Origin: Lachnospiraceae bacterium | GTDB taxonomy: Bacteria > Bacillota > Clostridia > Lachnospirales > Lachnospiraceae | DNA length: 46,191 nucleotides | Assembly (NCBI GenBank): GCA_017467845.1 | Contig: JAFUKH010000068.1 | Span: 1-46,191 of the forward strand | Direction of reading: 5' to 3' | In this document: positions 32,688 through 41,888 of the stretch, in pieces | Layout: each line of letters opens with the position of its first letter | How positions within the stretch are numbered: position 1 is the stretch's first letter | Position numbers and translations under genes: made by a program | Notes under the pieces: generated by a model | Seen by the model: only the letters and a program-made list of their open reading frames with translations | The model's database searches: none | What the model was told of the DNA's origin: nothing

Positions 32688-34469
32688 TTATTTCAATTCA
32701 GCCAATTCAATCTCATTATTCAGGAACTTATCCCAGAACACTTCATCCACAAGATATTCCTCATATACATATTCCCAAGTACGCTCTCCTTTTGTTCTGT
32801 AGAATAATGCCTGGCACTTCTCATACTCTGCTTCTGAAAGTGTCTTACTCCATTTTACCTGTCTTCCCGGCTGAGTATTCCTATCATCCAAGCATTCCAT
32901 GATTCCGGTGCTTAGATTGTAATAAAAGGAGATTCCTACATCAGGTAGAGACACCACTTCCACCTCGATCACCTTATCCATGTCGATTCCACCACTTTGA
33001 TTCGGTGTTACTACATCTCCTTCATTTGCCTCCACCTTTTCTTTGCCTGCATTATTTGCTTCCATGATTTCCTCTTGCATCTGAGTCATCTCATCTGCAG
33101 TATAGAACCTGCTGCCCAACGGATTCAGATACTGTGCCCACTGCACTTTTGTCTCATCCACATACATGGAATCCCCTACTTTCTGTGAATAATCCGGCAC
33201 TCCATTGTTGGTTCGCTGCAGAAACTCCATAAAGCTGTCTAAATCAATCTCATCCTTTAAGAAATCTTGCCAGAAGTTCTCATGGGCTGCAAAGCGCATA
33301 TTATAATCGTCCGGGAAGTGACTGATAAATCCAACGACCTTCTCATACTGCTCACTGCTGTCAAAAGTAATCTTCCATTCATAGCCTTCGGTCTGCCCTA
33401 ATTTTCTACAGAAGATTCCTTCCTCGGTGTACCAAGTGATGTAACGTATAGCACTATCCTCCAGGTCAGCAGTTGGATAAGTACAGCTGGTAGACTCGGC
33501 AAGAAGAAGTTCTTCTTCCAACTGCTTCTCCACCTGTTCCTGCTCCAGTGCTTCCTCCTCTTTCTTCTCGATGCGCTCCTCCATCAGCTCCTTAAGCACT
33601 TCTTGAATAGAGTCAAAATTCTCCAGAAAATCATCCCATTCATCCTCCGTAAAGGAACCGGCTCCAATCCGGTAGGATTCTTCTGTTTCCCCTTTCTCGA
33701 TTTTCTCCAGAATTTCAGCCATCTTATCCTGAATAAATTGCACATAATCCTCATCTTCTGACTCTCTTTCTTCAAAAAAATCCTTCAGATTCTCGCAGTC
33801 TTTGTACTGGCTCTGAAGCTGGGCATCCAGATAATCCTGCATAACACTTTCTATAAGCTCCGACCAGTTAAACGTGGTATTTAAAAAGGTATCCACGCCG
33901 GATGGGTCTTCACAATATCCGTTTTGGTGAGCATTCATGGAATAGGTCTGAAGCTTCTGGAAAGAACCGAACGCGCCACCATCCGTTACTCCCATCTTAT
34001 CGGTATAACTGAGAAGTGCAAACATCTCCAGCTGGGTGGCATTCTCCGGGTCTACCTTATTTACTTCTACGTTATAGTATACCCGTTCTCCACCCAGATT
34101 CGACCGCACCTGTACAACCGGATTGTCGGGTGTGGAACTTTCTATCAGGAAGGCTGTCATACCATATACGGTAGACTCCCCCTCCTCGGGAACCATGGTT
34201 AGCCCAAGCAATTCGCCTGCTTCCACAGACTCTGCTACCGTAACTGCTCCGGTTCCCTCACTCTGGGAAAGCAATCTCTCCTGTAGCCGACTACCTCGTC
34301 CTGCCCAAAGAGGATTCTCTGTAATATCCGGCTCTTCCTGCTTCCCGGTACTGTACTCATCTTCAAGTCCCCGCTCTTTTGTTTGCATAAAATCGCCACT
34401 GTACGCTGCCGCGGAATCTCTGCAGACATCCATATAATAGCTGGATTTTACACCGTTACTCACATACAT
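32688..34469 (-). CDS. Unrecognised 593-residue protein with acidic coiled-coil centre and duplicated C-terminal motif
   Basis: The start ATG 34469 (MYVSNGVKSSYYMDVCRDS) has GAAAGGAGAAAT before it; the frame is open to 34529 without a better site. There is no signal peptide and no membrane helix. Residues ~80-160 look beta-rich, ~200-330 are strongly acidic and helical (KKEEEALEQEQVEKQLEEEL), and the C-terminal part repeats a motif: FWQDFLKDEIDLDSF and, at the end, FWDKFLNNEIELAEL. I do not recognise the family. The MYVSNGV-type N-terminus without export signal suggests a cytoplasmic protein. It is transcribed alone, downstream of the VanY-like gene, with its own terminator. Confidence 0.8.
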   Translation of the reverse strand: MYVSNGVKSSYYMDVCRDSAAAYSGDFMQTKERGLEDEYSTGKQEEPDITENPLWAGRGSRLQERLLSQSEGTGAVTVAESVEAGELLGLTMVPEEGESTVYGMTAFLIESSTPDNPVVQVRSNLGGERVYYNVEVNKVDPENATQLEMFALLSYTDKMGVTDGGAFGSFQKLQTYSMNAHQNGYCEDPSGVDTFLNTTFNWSELIESVMQDYLDAQLQSQYKDCENLKDFFEERESEDEDYVQFIQDKMAEILEKIEKGETEESYRIGAGSFTEDEWDDFLENFDSIQEVLKELMEERIEKKEEEALEQEQVEKQLEEELLLAESTSCTYPTADLEDSAIRYITWYTEEGIFCRKLGQTEGYEWKITFDSSEQYEKVVGFISHFPDDYNMRFAAHENFWQDFLKDEIDLDSFMEFLQRTNNGVPDYSQKVGDSMYVDETKVQWAQYLNPLGSRFYTADEMTQMQEEIMEANNAGKEKVEANEGDVVTPNQSGGIDMDKVIEVEVVSLPDVGISFYYNLSTGIMECLDDRNTQPGRQVKWSKTLSEAEYEKCQALFYRTKGERTWEYVYEEYLVDEVFWDKFLNNEIELAELK

Positions 34470-34551
34470 ATTTCTCCTTTCTGCAGCTCCTCTGTCGTTC
34501 AGAGCTGCGCCGCTCTCCGAAAGGACCAAGCGACATAAATTATTTTCTACG

Positions 34552-34599
34552 CAAAAATAGCGCCCACTTTCAACTCAATCCATTGAAATCAGACGCTAT
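34552..34599 (-). terminator. Intrinsic terminator of the VanY-like gene
   Basis: A two-tier hairpin has outer arms ATAGCGTC / GGCGCTAT and inner arms TTTCAA / TTGAAA, with a T-run after it on the minus strand. It starts 40 bases past the VanY-like stop. Confidence 0.8.
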
Positions 34600-34638
34600 C
34601 CTTAGCTGAATATATTATCGACATGTTTTCAGCGAAGT

Positions 34639-35496
34639 TTAATATGTATTATCCAATTTTTCCAGATACTCTTCTAAGGTAATCCCTTCCTCCATAATGT
34701 ACTCTGCCACTTCCTTGCCCACATATCGAAAATGCCAAGACTCATAGCTGATGCCGGTTATGTCCTCCTTATCTTTCGGATAACGCAGGATAAATCCATA
34801 TTCTGCGCAGTGCTTCCGAAGCCACTTGTTCTCTTCTGTCTTCTCCTGACCTTTATCCAGCATCTGATAATCCAATGCCACTATATCAAAGGCAAGACCG
34901 GTGGAATGCTCACTGCACCCCGGTGGCATGGTTTCCTTGGCTACCTCTTCGTATGCTTCCGCATATGTATACCCATTTCGCAAAAGAGCCTTCAAATCCT
35001 CATCGAAAAGCTCCTCCTGACGCTCCTTACTCCGATAAGAGGAGCATACCAGAAACTGAAGCCCCTCCTCTGTTCCGGCATGGAGCATCTCACATAGAGG
35101 CTCATAAGCCTCCTCAGCTGCCTTTCCCCTGCCATCCGGAAGAGAAATCAACTCTACCTCGTAATCCTCCGGCAAAGGATTTTCTTTATTTACCAGAATT
35201 GGTCTCACTGTGGGATGCAAATCATCTTCCACCAAAGCTTCAGGTTCTGCGGTAGGCTTTATCAGCACCTCCTCATCCAGCACAATGACATTCCCCGGTT
35301 CAGATTCTTTCGCCTCTGTAAGTTGCTGTGCAACCAACATCTTGCTCATTCCTCCAATCAACAGGACTACCCCCAGCAACATAGATGCATATATACACAG
35401 TTTGATTAATCTTCTCTTTCTGATTCTCTTCTTCCTGAGTACCCTCTGCCTTTCTTTCCGAACAATGTCATTTCTCTTTTGTGTACCTTGCGCCAT
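34639..35496 (-). CDS. VanY-like D-alanyl-D-alanine carboxypeptidase (M15B), membrane-anchored
   Basis: The protein has 285 residues. A very basic N-terminus is followed by one membrane helix at about 31-50 (IKLCIYASMLLGVVLLIGGM), a linker, and an M15B domain from ~100. The zinc ligands are H197 and D204 in SEHSTGLAFDIV and H255 in YESWHFRYV, and E252 is the likely catalytic acid. It would trim terminal D-Ala from peptidoglycan stem peptides outside the membrane. The ATG has AGGAGGAATGTAGAG upstream. It lies 69 bases after the kinase-operon membrane protein, and the TGTATC boxes in that gap suggest control by the adjacent response regulator. Confidence 0.92.
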   Translation of the reverse strand: MAQGTQKRNDIVRKERQRVLRKKRIRKRRLIKLCIYASMLLGVVLLIGGMSKMLVAQQLTEAKESEPGNVIVLDEEVLIKPTAEPEALVEDDLHPTVRPILVNKENPLPEDYEVELISLPDGRGKAAEEAYEPLCEMLHAGTEEGLQFLVCSSYRSKERQEELFDEDLKALLRNGYTYAEAYEEVAKETMPPGCSEHSTGLAFDIVALDYQMLDKGQEKTEENKWLRKHCAEYGFILRYPKDKEDITGISYESWHFRYVGKEVAEYIMEEGITLEEYLEKLDNTY

Positions 35497-35539
35497 CTCT
35501 ACATTCCTCCTGATTTATGAACCTATCATAACCAGCGAA

Positions 35540-35578
35540 TGTATCAAATCATGTTCAAAGCTGTATCATTTTTGTATC
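35540..35578. promoter_or_regulatory. Response-regulator box array upstream of the carboxypeptidase gene
   Basis: TGTATC occurs at 35540, 35562 and 35573, that is with 22- and 11-base steps. The 17-base block TGTATCATTTTTGTATC (35562-35578) is identical to the block upstream of the response-regulator gene. The last copies overlap the stop codon of the preceding gene. OmpR-family regulators bind direct repeats of this period. The likely -10 (TATGAT on the minus strand, 35525-35530) follows. Confidence 0.7.
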
Positions 35579-36477
35579 ATTTCCGGCACATAATCACGAA
35601 TCAGCGCAAGTCCTGCACTAAAATCAGGTAGAATCCCCATGCCTTCCGTCATACTCACCTCAAACACGGTTCCCACATTTCCGTAGGGCATATAAAAGGA
35701 TGCTGAATTACTATCCTCTGACGTCTCTTTCGTGACATACCACGCATCCGTACTTGCCGCGTCATACTCCGCAAATCCTTCCAGTTCTTCCATACCACCC
35801 TCGTAATATTCATTAAAATACCAAACAAAATACGGTGCACTCCCCATAATTTCAGACGTGATGGTCTCCATAAATTCCTTCGTTCCACTCTTGCCCTTCG
35901 TAGTATAATCCTTATAAATTTTCTCCTGTCCACTGCCACCGGTAATCGTAATATAATATACCGATTCCATCTCCGCATCTACCAGCAGACGCACATTGGT
36001 GTCATAATCCACCATGTAAATATCCAGATACCACACCATCAGTAAGATTTCTTCCAAAGAGGAGTTCTCATATATTACATACTTCGCACAATCCTGAATG
36101 TTTACCGTAGATGTCTCCTGTAAAAAATCATAATATAACCCAAAAGACAGCTCATTGATATACCCCATCCACTCACTGGCAAACACCCGCTCCAAAAGCT
36201 CCACAACTTCATCCACACTTTTCCCACCATAGCTGATGGCAGACACTGTCAGCTCGTCTGCACTTTTGGTAGCCAGGTTTGCCATCCTTTGGTACATATC
36301 CTTTTCATATCCGGCACTTACCAGCGCATTGTCCATATACTCCCAGCTCACCACGGACTTTCCCGCCAACTGATATCCATCCTGTATCCGAAAAATCATT
36401 TGGGGAAGAAAAAAGGAAATGATTAAAAGGATTATCAGTCCTAAGAGAAACGGACCATATAGTTTTATCTTTTTCAT
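35566..36477 (-). CDS. Membrane-anchored extracytoplasmic protein of the two-component operon, unknown function
   Basis: The protein has 303 residues. An N-terminal membrane helix (FLLGLIILLIISFFLPQMIF, residues 10-29) without a cleavage or lipobox site suggests an anchored protein facing outside. The rest is mixed helix and strand with no motif I recognise (ENSSLEEILLMVWYLDIYMV; GSAPYFVWYFNEYYEGGMEELEGF). Its start overlaps the kinase stop by four bases (ATGA), so it is made with the kinase and may modulate signal sensing, as WalH/WalI-type accessory proteins do. That role is inferred from position only. Confidence 0.85.
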   Translation of the reverse strand: MKKIKLYGPFLLGLIILLIISFFLPQMIFRIQDGYQLAGKSVVSWEYMDNALVSAGYEKDMYQRMANLATKSADELTVSAISYGGKSVDEVVELLERVFASEWMGYINELSFGLYYDFLQETSTVNIQDCAKYVIYENSSLEEILLMVWYLDIYMVDYDTNVRLLVDAEMESVYYITITGGSGQEKIYKDYTTKGKSGTKEFMETITSEIMGSAPYFVWYFNEYYEGGMEELEGFAEYDAASTDAWYVTKETSEDSNSASFYMPYGNVGTVFEVSMTEGMGILPDFSAGLALIRDYVPEMIQK

Positions 36478-37904
36478 GACTCCATCATCTCCTCTCTTCC
36501 CGGGAAAAATATCTGCACTACAGTACCTTCTCCCAGTTTGCTGCTGATACGCATAGTGCCTTTATGCAGCGTAATAATCCTTTGACACAAAGTCATTCCG
36601 ATACCTGCTCCGCCCTCCTTACGGGAACGTGATTTATCTACCATATAAAATGCCTCTGTAATTTTTTCAATATCCTGCTCCGGAATTCCACAGCCATTAT
36701 CCACCACTTTGATTTCATACCCATTTTCCAAAGCCATTCCCTTGAAAAGAATAAAACCATCCTCACCCGCAGCCTTCACTGCATTATCCAGCAGATTGTA
36801 AAACACAGATAAAAGCAATTCTCTGTCTCCGTAGAGATGCCCCTTTTCCATCACAATTCTGCATTTCATATTCTTTTTCTCAAACATAGGGCGCATGGTC
36901 TTACGGATATTTTCTTCCAGCTCCTTGGTGGGAACTGCTTGAATTTTCAGTGGTGTATGCTCCATAGAGGCCAGCTCTAACAGCTTATGGGATAAGCTTT
37001 CCAATCGTTTACCTTGGCGATAAATGTAATAATAAGCCTCCCTGCATTCCTCCTCTGACATTTCCACAGAGTTCAGCATATCTGCGTAACCGATAATCGC
37101 CGTCAATGGCGTCTTAAGCTCATGTGCAAAGGCTGAGGTAAAGCGTTCCTTTTCATTGGCCTGCTTCTCCTTCTCCTGCATCTGCTCTACCAGTTTATCC
37201 GCCATATGATTCAGGTTCGTAGCAAGAGTTCCTATTTCGTCCTCACTTTCATAATCAGAGCGCTCCTCCAGACTTCCTCCTGCAATTTTCTCCACTACTC
37301 TATCCAACTCTCTGATGGGCCTCGTCAGATAATAAGACAGCACATAAATACACCCTGCTCCCACCACCAGTAAAATCGTAAGAGCCAGCCGATATTGATT
37401 CAATAGGTTCTGTCTATCCTCATAAATACTTGAGATATCCTTACTGCATCCAAGATAAACACACTCCGACAGTCCCTGAAATTTACACACTGACAAAAGA
37501 TAATATTCTCCCTCCAAAAGGCGTATACCGCTGATGTAGGTGTCCTCTTCCGTCAACTCCTGCACCAGCGCTTTTGCTCCTTCCGCCTGATAATAGGCTC
37601 TGTTGGTATCCCCATAATAATCCTCATTTTCCGACCAAATAAAGCATTTCTTACCATCCCTTTCCACGCTGGATACTGCACTGTCCACAGCACTTCGTAT
37701 CCCATACTCATGCCCATACTCGGACATGGAATTATATACAATATCAAACAAATTATAAAAAATACGATTCTCCTGCTCTGCCTGCTCCATTTCCCTATCC
37801 AGAATCTTACTGAAGTAGGATGACATCATCCAGCTTCCGAAAGCGGTAAAAATTATGGTAAGCACAGCTGTAATCGTCAAAAACAATTTGGTTGCAAATT
37901 TCAT
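36474..37904 (-). CDS. Sensor histidine kinase (HAMP - HisKA - HATPase)
   Basis: The protein has 476 residues. Membrane helices lie at about 7-26 and 172-192, with a ~145-residue extracellular sensor between them. HAMP begins at TRPIRELDRVVEKIAGGS (194-211). The phosphorylated His is H261 in FAHELKTPLTAIIGY, and the ATPase domain shows NLLDNAVKA, VDNGCGIP and GAGIGMTLCQRI. It signals to the OmpR-type regulator encoded 12 bases upstream. The neighbouring D,D-carboxypeptidase points to an envelope or cell-wall stimulus, as in VanS-like systems. Confidence 0.93.
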   Translation of the reverse strand: MKFATKLFLTITAVLTIIFTAFGSWMMSSYFSKILDREMEQAEQENRIFYNLFDIVYNSMSEYGHEYGIRSAVDSAVSSVERDGKKCFIWSENEDYYGDTNRAYYQAEGAKALVQELTEEDTYISGIRLLEGEYYLLSVCKFQGLSECVYLGCSKDISSIYEDRQNLLNQYRLALTILLVVGAGCIYVLSYYLTRPIRELDRVVEKIAGGSLEERSDYESEDEIGTLATNLNHMADKLVEQMQEKEKQANEKERFTSAFAHELKTPLTAIIGYADMLNSVEMSEEECREAYYYIYRQGKRLESLSHKLLELASMEHTPLKIQAVPTKELEENIRKTMRPMFEKKNMKCRIVMEKGHLYGDRELLLSVFYNLLDNAVKAAGEDGFILFKGMALENGYEIKVVDNGCGIPEQDIEKITEAFYMVDKSRSRKEGGAGIGMTLCQRIITLHKGTMRISSKLGEGTVVQIFFPGREEMMES

Positions 37905-37916
37905 ACTCTTTTTTCC

Positions 37917-38570
37917 TTAAACGTCCAACCGATAACCGACCTTATATACAGTGGAAATTTTATCCTCCCACTGCAATTTCTTTTTCAATCTCTGAATATG
38001 TAAATCCACCGTTCTGCTCTGCTCCAAAAACTCGCCGCCCCAGACATTTTCATAAATCACATCACGATATAATGCAATGTTCTGATTGCGAGCCAAAAGT
38101 AACAGTAAATCGAACTCTTTCATGGTAAGCCCGATTTCTTCTTCTCCTCTCTTTACGGTTCTGGACGCAGTATCTATGACGATATCATGCACTTCCATAA
38201 TGGTAGAAACCTTATTATAACGACGCAGTACCGCCTCCACCCTTGCAAGCAGTTCCACTATCTCAAAGGGCTTTGCCATATAATCGTCCGCTCCCATTTT
38301 CAGTCCCTTTACCTTATGCTCCGTACTTCCCAGCGCCGTTAAAAATATCACCGGAAATCCCAGCTTTTTTGCATAATCCAAAAGCTCATACCCATCAATT
38401 CCCGGAAGCATCACATCAAGCAGCACCAAGTCGAAGCTCTCATTCATCATCATATCTGCTGCCATTACCCCATCTGCGGCAAGCAGACACTGGTATCCTG
38501 CCTTTATCAGATTCTTTTTTATCAGATTCCCAATTGCTTCTTCATCCTCTGCAACTAATATCTTTAGCAT
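37917..38570 (-). CDS. OmpR/PhoB-family response regulator
   Basis: The protein has 217 residues. The receiver domain has acidic residues E8, D9, E10 and the phospho-acceptor D52 (LVLLDVMLPGIDG), with the conserved Lys in YMAKPFEIVELLARV. The winged-helix effector ends LDVNLH-style as SRTVDLHIQRLKKKLQWEDKISTVYKVGYRLDV. It is the first gene of the operon with the kinase and the membrane protein. The direct-repeat box at 38622-38638, about 50 bases before the start codon, is its probable autoregulatory site. Confidence 0.95.
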   Translation of the reverse strand: MLKILVAEDEEAIGNLIKKNLIKAGYQCLLAADGVMAADMMMNESFDLVLLDVMLPGIDGYELLDYAKKLGFPVIFLTALGSTEHKVKGLKMGADDYMAKPFEIVELLARVEAVLRRYNKVSTIMEVHDIVIDTASRTVKRGEEEIGLTMKEFDLLLLLARNQNIALYRDVIYENVWGGEFLEQSRTVDLHIQRLKKKLQWEDKISTVYKVGYRLDV

Positions 38571-38621
38571 CTCTGTTCAAACTCCCTCATCAAAATAATA
38601 AATCTCATTTTCCCCTAAGGA

Positions 38622-38638
38622 TGTATCATTTTTGTATC
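38622..38638. promoter_or_regulatory. Response-regulator direct-repeat box upstream of its own operon
   Basis: TGTATCATTTTTGTATC is two TGTATC copies with 11-base period, identical to 35562-35578. A candidate -10 (TATTAT, minus strand, 38595-38600) lies 21 bases away and has no consensus -35, which fits activator-dependent transcription. Confidence 0.7.
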
Positions 38639-38650
38639 CTGACACAAGCA

Positions 38651-38683
38651 AAGTCCCTGCAACATTTCCTTGCAAGGACTTTC
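38651..38683 (-). terminator. Stem-loop after the TPR gene
   Basis: AAAGTCC and GGACTTT outer arms plus TGCAA/TTGCA inner arms form a long stem 13 bases past the TPR-gene stop. The T-run is weak on the minus strand, so termination may be incomplete. Confidence 0.6.
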
Positions 38684-38695
38684 TTTCTCAAAATT

Positions 38696-41600
38696 CTATT
38701 TTTCAAACAATAGCTTCACCTGCGCAAAGGTATTATAAGGTTGCTCTTTTAACAACTCCTTAAATATCTCCATGGCCTCCCCGGCTCTCCCCTGCTTTTC
38801 TAATAGCAGAGCCTTTGCTACTTTCAGTCGCATACAACAGCCGTGGTTGCACAGTCTGCATCTGGTGCTCTCCTCCATAATTGCAAGAGCCTTCTCTCCG
38901 GCCGCCGAACCTTCTCCATACAGTGCCAATATAAATTCCACAAACCTTACATATCTCTCCTTGTAGAAAAAAGCTTCTGTTTCCACCGGATTTCTGGGCT
39001 TATTTTCGTTTAACTGCTTACGGCACATCTGGTCAAGAATTTTATTCAGCGCTTCCAGACACTCCTTGATTTCCTCATCGTCTTCCAGTATCTGTAAACC
39101 TACCGGTTGCACAGCAGTTTTCTCCACTACAGTAGGCGTCTCCTGCTTCTTTCCACTAAATAGTCTGCTCCAGAAGGACGCTCCCTTGGACTTCTCAGCT
39201 GCCTGAGGCGCAACGGTCATTTCCTTTTCCGGAATCCTCTTCTGCTCCTGCTTTATGGTCAGGAAGAATATTTTGTTTATCAAAACATCTATCTTATCCT
39301 TCTTCATGGTGGACGGTGTCTTGGATTTCTCAATAGCCTGACCGATAGCTTCCATTGCCGGTTCATACTGATTCTGCAGCATCAACTGCCATGCGTGCAT
39401 GTGATAATAGATGCACCACATTGCGGTGGTTCTGTCGGAAGCAGCGTTATAATAAATTGCTTGCCTATAGTTCTCCGTATGTTTGGAAGTTTCCTCCCAA
39501 TTAGCGGCATATAAATAGGCCCGATAAAACATCAAAAACTTATTCTTTTTATTGGCATCCGAGAAAAACTGTTGCTCGATAAGCTCCTTTGCCTTTTCAG
39601 GCTGTCCGCATCTGCTGTAGTTAGCAACCAGATCCCGAACCATACTCTCCCCTTTATTAAATTCCTCGTAAATTCTTTGATACACCTTCAAGGCTCTGTC
39701 ATATGCTCCAAGCAGCTCATAGGTGTGAGCAAGATTGCCATAATGCACAGTTACAGGCTCCGGTCTGTCTTCCCTATACATATAATATACAGCTCTGTTA
39801 AAGTAGGAAAGTGCCTCTTCGTACTTCTCCATATATTTGTAGAGGCAACCCACATTGTTATTGGCAAATGCATCTGCCGGGTCATCCTCCAGTATCTTCC
39901 GGAAGTCTGCCATGGCCTTCTCCGTATCCTTTGCTGCCATACTAAACAGACCTCTCTTATTTAATATCGCATTGCAAGGATACATCCTAAGGAACTTAGA
40001 AATCACCGGATATCCGTACTTATAAGAATTTAAATTGGCCTTTTTCACCATGGTTGCATGATAAAAACTGTCAAAGCTCTTTAATTCTTTGTTGATATCA
40101 AATCCTTCCGGAATCTCCTCCCCATTATATGCATAGCTCTCCAGATAACAGCTTTGCACCTTGTTCTCTTTCGCCCGGGCAAGAATCTCACTTAATTTCT
40201 CCGGCTGACCGGTCTGATAATAAACTCTTGCCATCTCTTCATAAGGATATGCATAATCAGGAAAAGCCAGTATACACTGCTCTCCGCAGTATATTACTCC
40301 ACTTGCATCATACATTCCCGCATAAGCCTTCAGCATCAGTACCCAGGAAAAGGAAAGCCGGTAATCCTCCCAAAGCTTTCTTCCAAGCTCCAGACTCTTC
40401 TCAAACTCCTCCATCTCCTCATAGAGCTGGGTCATCTCTATCATAAGCTTAATATCGCCTTCGACACCATCCCAAATCTTCTCATATTCAACCAAAGCCT
40501 TATCATAATACTTGGTAAAGCCTCTTCCCATACTGTGATAGGCATTGATTCTTACTCTTGCGATATATTCCGGCTCCTCCTTGCAATGTTCCGTAGCAGA
40601 AAGTGCCTTATCGAACTCCGCCATCCCCATATATACACCGGCAAGAAGCTGATAGTATTTCTCCTTTTCTGCCTCCGGTAGCTTCTTTCCCATAGCCTCT
40701 AAGAGCTGAAGAGCTGCAAAATAACGTTTCTCATCATAAAAACAATGAGCAAGCTCCCACGCTGCATTCAAATCCTGCTCTGTTTCCCACTTTTTCTGTA
40801 AAATTGGTCTCTTATGTGCGTTAACCTTCTTGATTATATCCTGTAACTGCATATCCTGGGCAGCATGAGGAATCATACGGATACACTCTTCCGCAGCGGG
40901 ATAATCCTCTGTCTTTTCGTAATATTGGGCAAGTCGCACATTCGCCATATAATGCTTCTCATCAAGACTTTTTAGTTTTTTAAAATAAGTAACGGCTTTA
41001 TCCCAGACTTCCTTCCCCCAATAATACTCCCCGGCCTGATAAAGAAGCCAGCTGTCTTCTCCATGACATCTTATCAGCTCTTCCAGCACCTCTTCTGTCT
41101 CAGCAAACATTCCCTGCATGGCATAAATACGTGCTCTGACAATCTCCATGTAAGGATGTGTGATTCCCAGCGCAAGCCCGCTTTGCATTGACCTCTCTGC
41201 GCCCTCTTCATCTCCCCCGTCCAGTGCCTCCCAGGCCTCCCTGTAGAATCTTAAAAACAGGTCATAGTCCCCCTCATCAGGACCATGAAAAAGGGCATAA
41301 TTAACCCCATCATCCTCTTCACATCTTCGTAGAATAAAACGGACAAAATCCGTCGGAAAACCCTCCTTCAAATGCTCCCTATCCTTGACAATATTCAAGT
41401 TCTTATCCAGAAGCTTCCAGATTGCAAAAGGAAAACAAAAGTGGCTCATCATAAAGATAAGCAGCTTTTTGCGACATTCTTCATTCTCCTCTAACGAAAG
41501 AAAAGCGTCCTCATTAAACAGAGCCTTCCATGCGTCCTCACTGCAACGCAAAGGAAGACTTCTGTATATAGAAGCCGCCTTTTCTACCCACAATCCGGAA

Positions 41601-41830
41601 GGAGTTTCATCCCTCTCCTCTGCGGGCTGTTCTTTCTTTTTTGCATATGCGCAGGCCTCCTCATATGCCTGACGCAAGCGCTTAAACTCCTCCGGATGAT
41701 CCTCCGGATTTGTCAACTTTAGTCTCTCACGATAAGCATTCTTAATTGCTGTCTCATCCTTTGTGAGAGCAATCCCCAATATATGAAATATTTCTTCAGG
41801 TGCCACCACTGCATTCCCCCTGATCTTCAT
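38696..41830 (-). CDS. Large TPR protein with degenerate N-terminal J-like domain
   Basis: The protein has 1044 residues. Residues ~8-62 (PEEIFHILGIALTKDETAIKNAYRERL... EEFKRLRQAYEEACAYA) follow the J-domain helix pattern, but the HPD triad is replaced by NPE, so normal Hsp70 stimulation is doubtful. From ~210 to ~760 there are many tetratricopeptide units (for example AFANNNVGCLYKYMEKYEEALSYFNRAVYY). A Lys-rich linker and a Cys-bearing C-terminal TPR part (RCRLCNHGCCMRLKVAKALL) follow. No membrane helix. The ATG at 41830 has a poor ribosome site; GTG at 41809 with AGGGGG upstream is a credible alternative start. A scaffold role is the safe inference. Confidence 0.85.
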   Translation of the reverse strand: MKIRGNAVVAPEEIFHILGIALTKDETAIKNAYRERLKLTNPEDHPEEFKRLRQAYEEACAYAKKKEQPAEERDETPSGLWVEKAASIYRSLPLRCSEDAWKALFNEDAFLSLEENEECRKKLLIFMMSHFCFPFAIWKLLDKNLNIVKDREHLKEGFPTDFVRFILRRCEEDDGVNYALFHGPDEGDYDLFLRFYREAWEALDGGDEEGAERSMQSGLALGITHPYMEIVRARIYAMQGMFAETEEVLEELIRCHGEDSWLLYQAGEYYWGKEVWDKAVTYFKKLKSLDEKHYMANVRLAQYYEKTEDYPAAEECIRMIPHAAQDMQLQDIIKKVNAHKRPILQKKWETEQDLNAAWELAHCFYDEKRYFAALQLLEAMGKKLPEAEKEKYYQLLAGVYMGMAEFDKALSATEHCKEEPEYIARVRINAYHSMGRGFTKYYDKALVEYEKIWDGVEGDIKLMIEMTQLYEEMEEFEKSLELGRKLWEDYRLSFSWVLMLKAYAGMYDASGVIYCGEQCILAFPDYAYPYEEMARVYYQTGQPEKLSEILARAKENKVQSCYLESYAYNGEEIPEGFDINKELKSFDSFYHATMVKKANLNSYKYGYPVISKFLRMYPCNAILNKRGLFSMAAKDTEKAMADFRKILEDDPADAFANNNVGCLYKYMEKYEEALSYFNRAVYYMYREDRPEPVTVHYGNLAHTYELLGAYDRALKVYQRIYEEFNKGESMVRDLVANYSRCGQPEKAKELIEQQFFSDANKKNKFLMFYRAYLYAANWEETSKHTENYRQAIYYNAASDRTTAMWCIYYHMHAWQLMLQNQYEPAMEAIGQAIEKSKTPSTMKKDKIDVLINKIFFLTIKQEQKRIPEKEMTVAPQAAEKSKGASFWSRLFSGKKQETPTVVEKTAVQPVGLQILEDDEEIKECLEALNKILDQMCRKQLNENKPRNPVETEAFFYKERYVRFVEFILALYGEGSAAGEKALAIMEESTRCRLCNHGCCMRLKVAKALLLEKQGRAGEAMEIFKELLKEQPYNTFAQVKLLFEK

Positions 41831-41888
41831 GATTACTTTAAGAATATCACGATTTCTTCAGTGGGACAACGCAATCTTGAAGACAAAA

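Noticed and set aside
32459-32902. 147-residue plus-strand ORF in the gap after padR
   Set aside because: It runs through a strong terminator into the antisense of a real gene, has no ribosome site, and has unlikely composition.
35540-35578. TGTATC repeats as a chance AT-rich pattern
   Set aside because: The identical 17-base block recurs upstream of the regulator gene with the same 11-base period, which is too specific to dismiss; kept as a finding.
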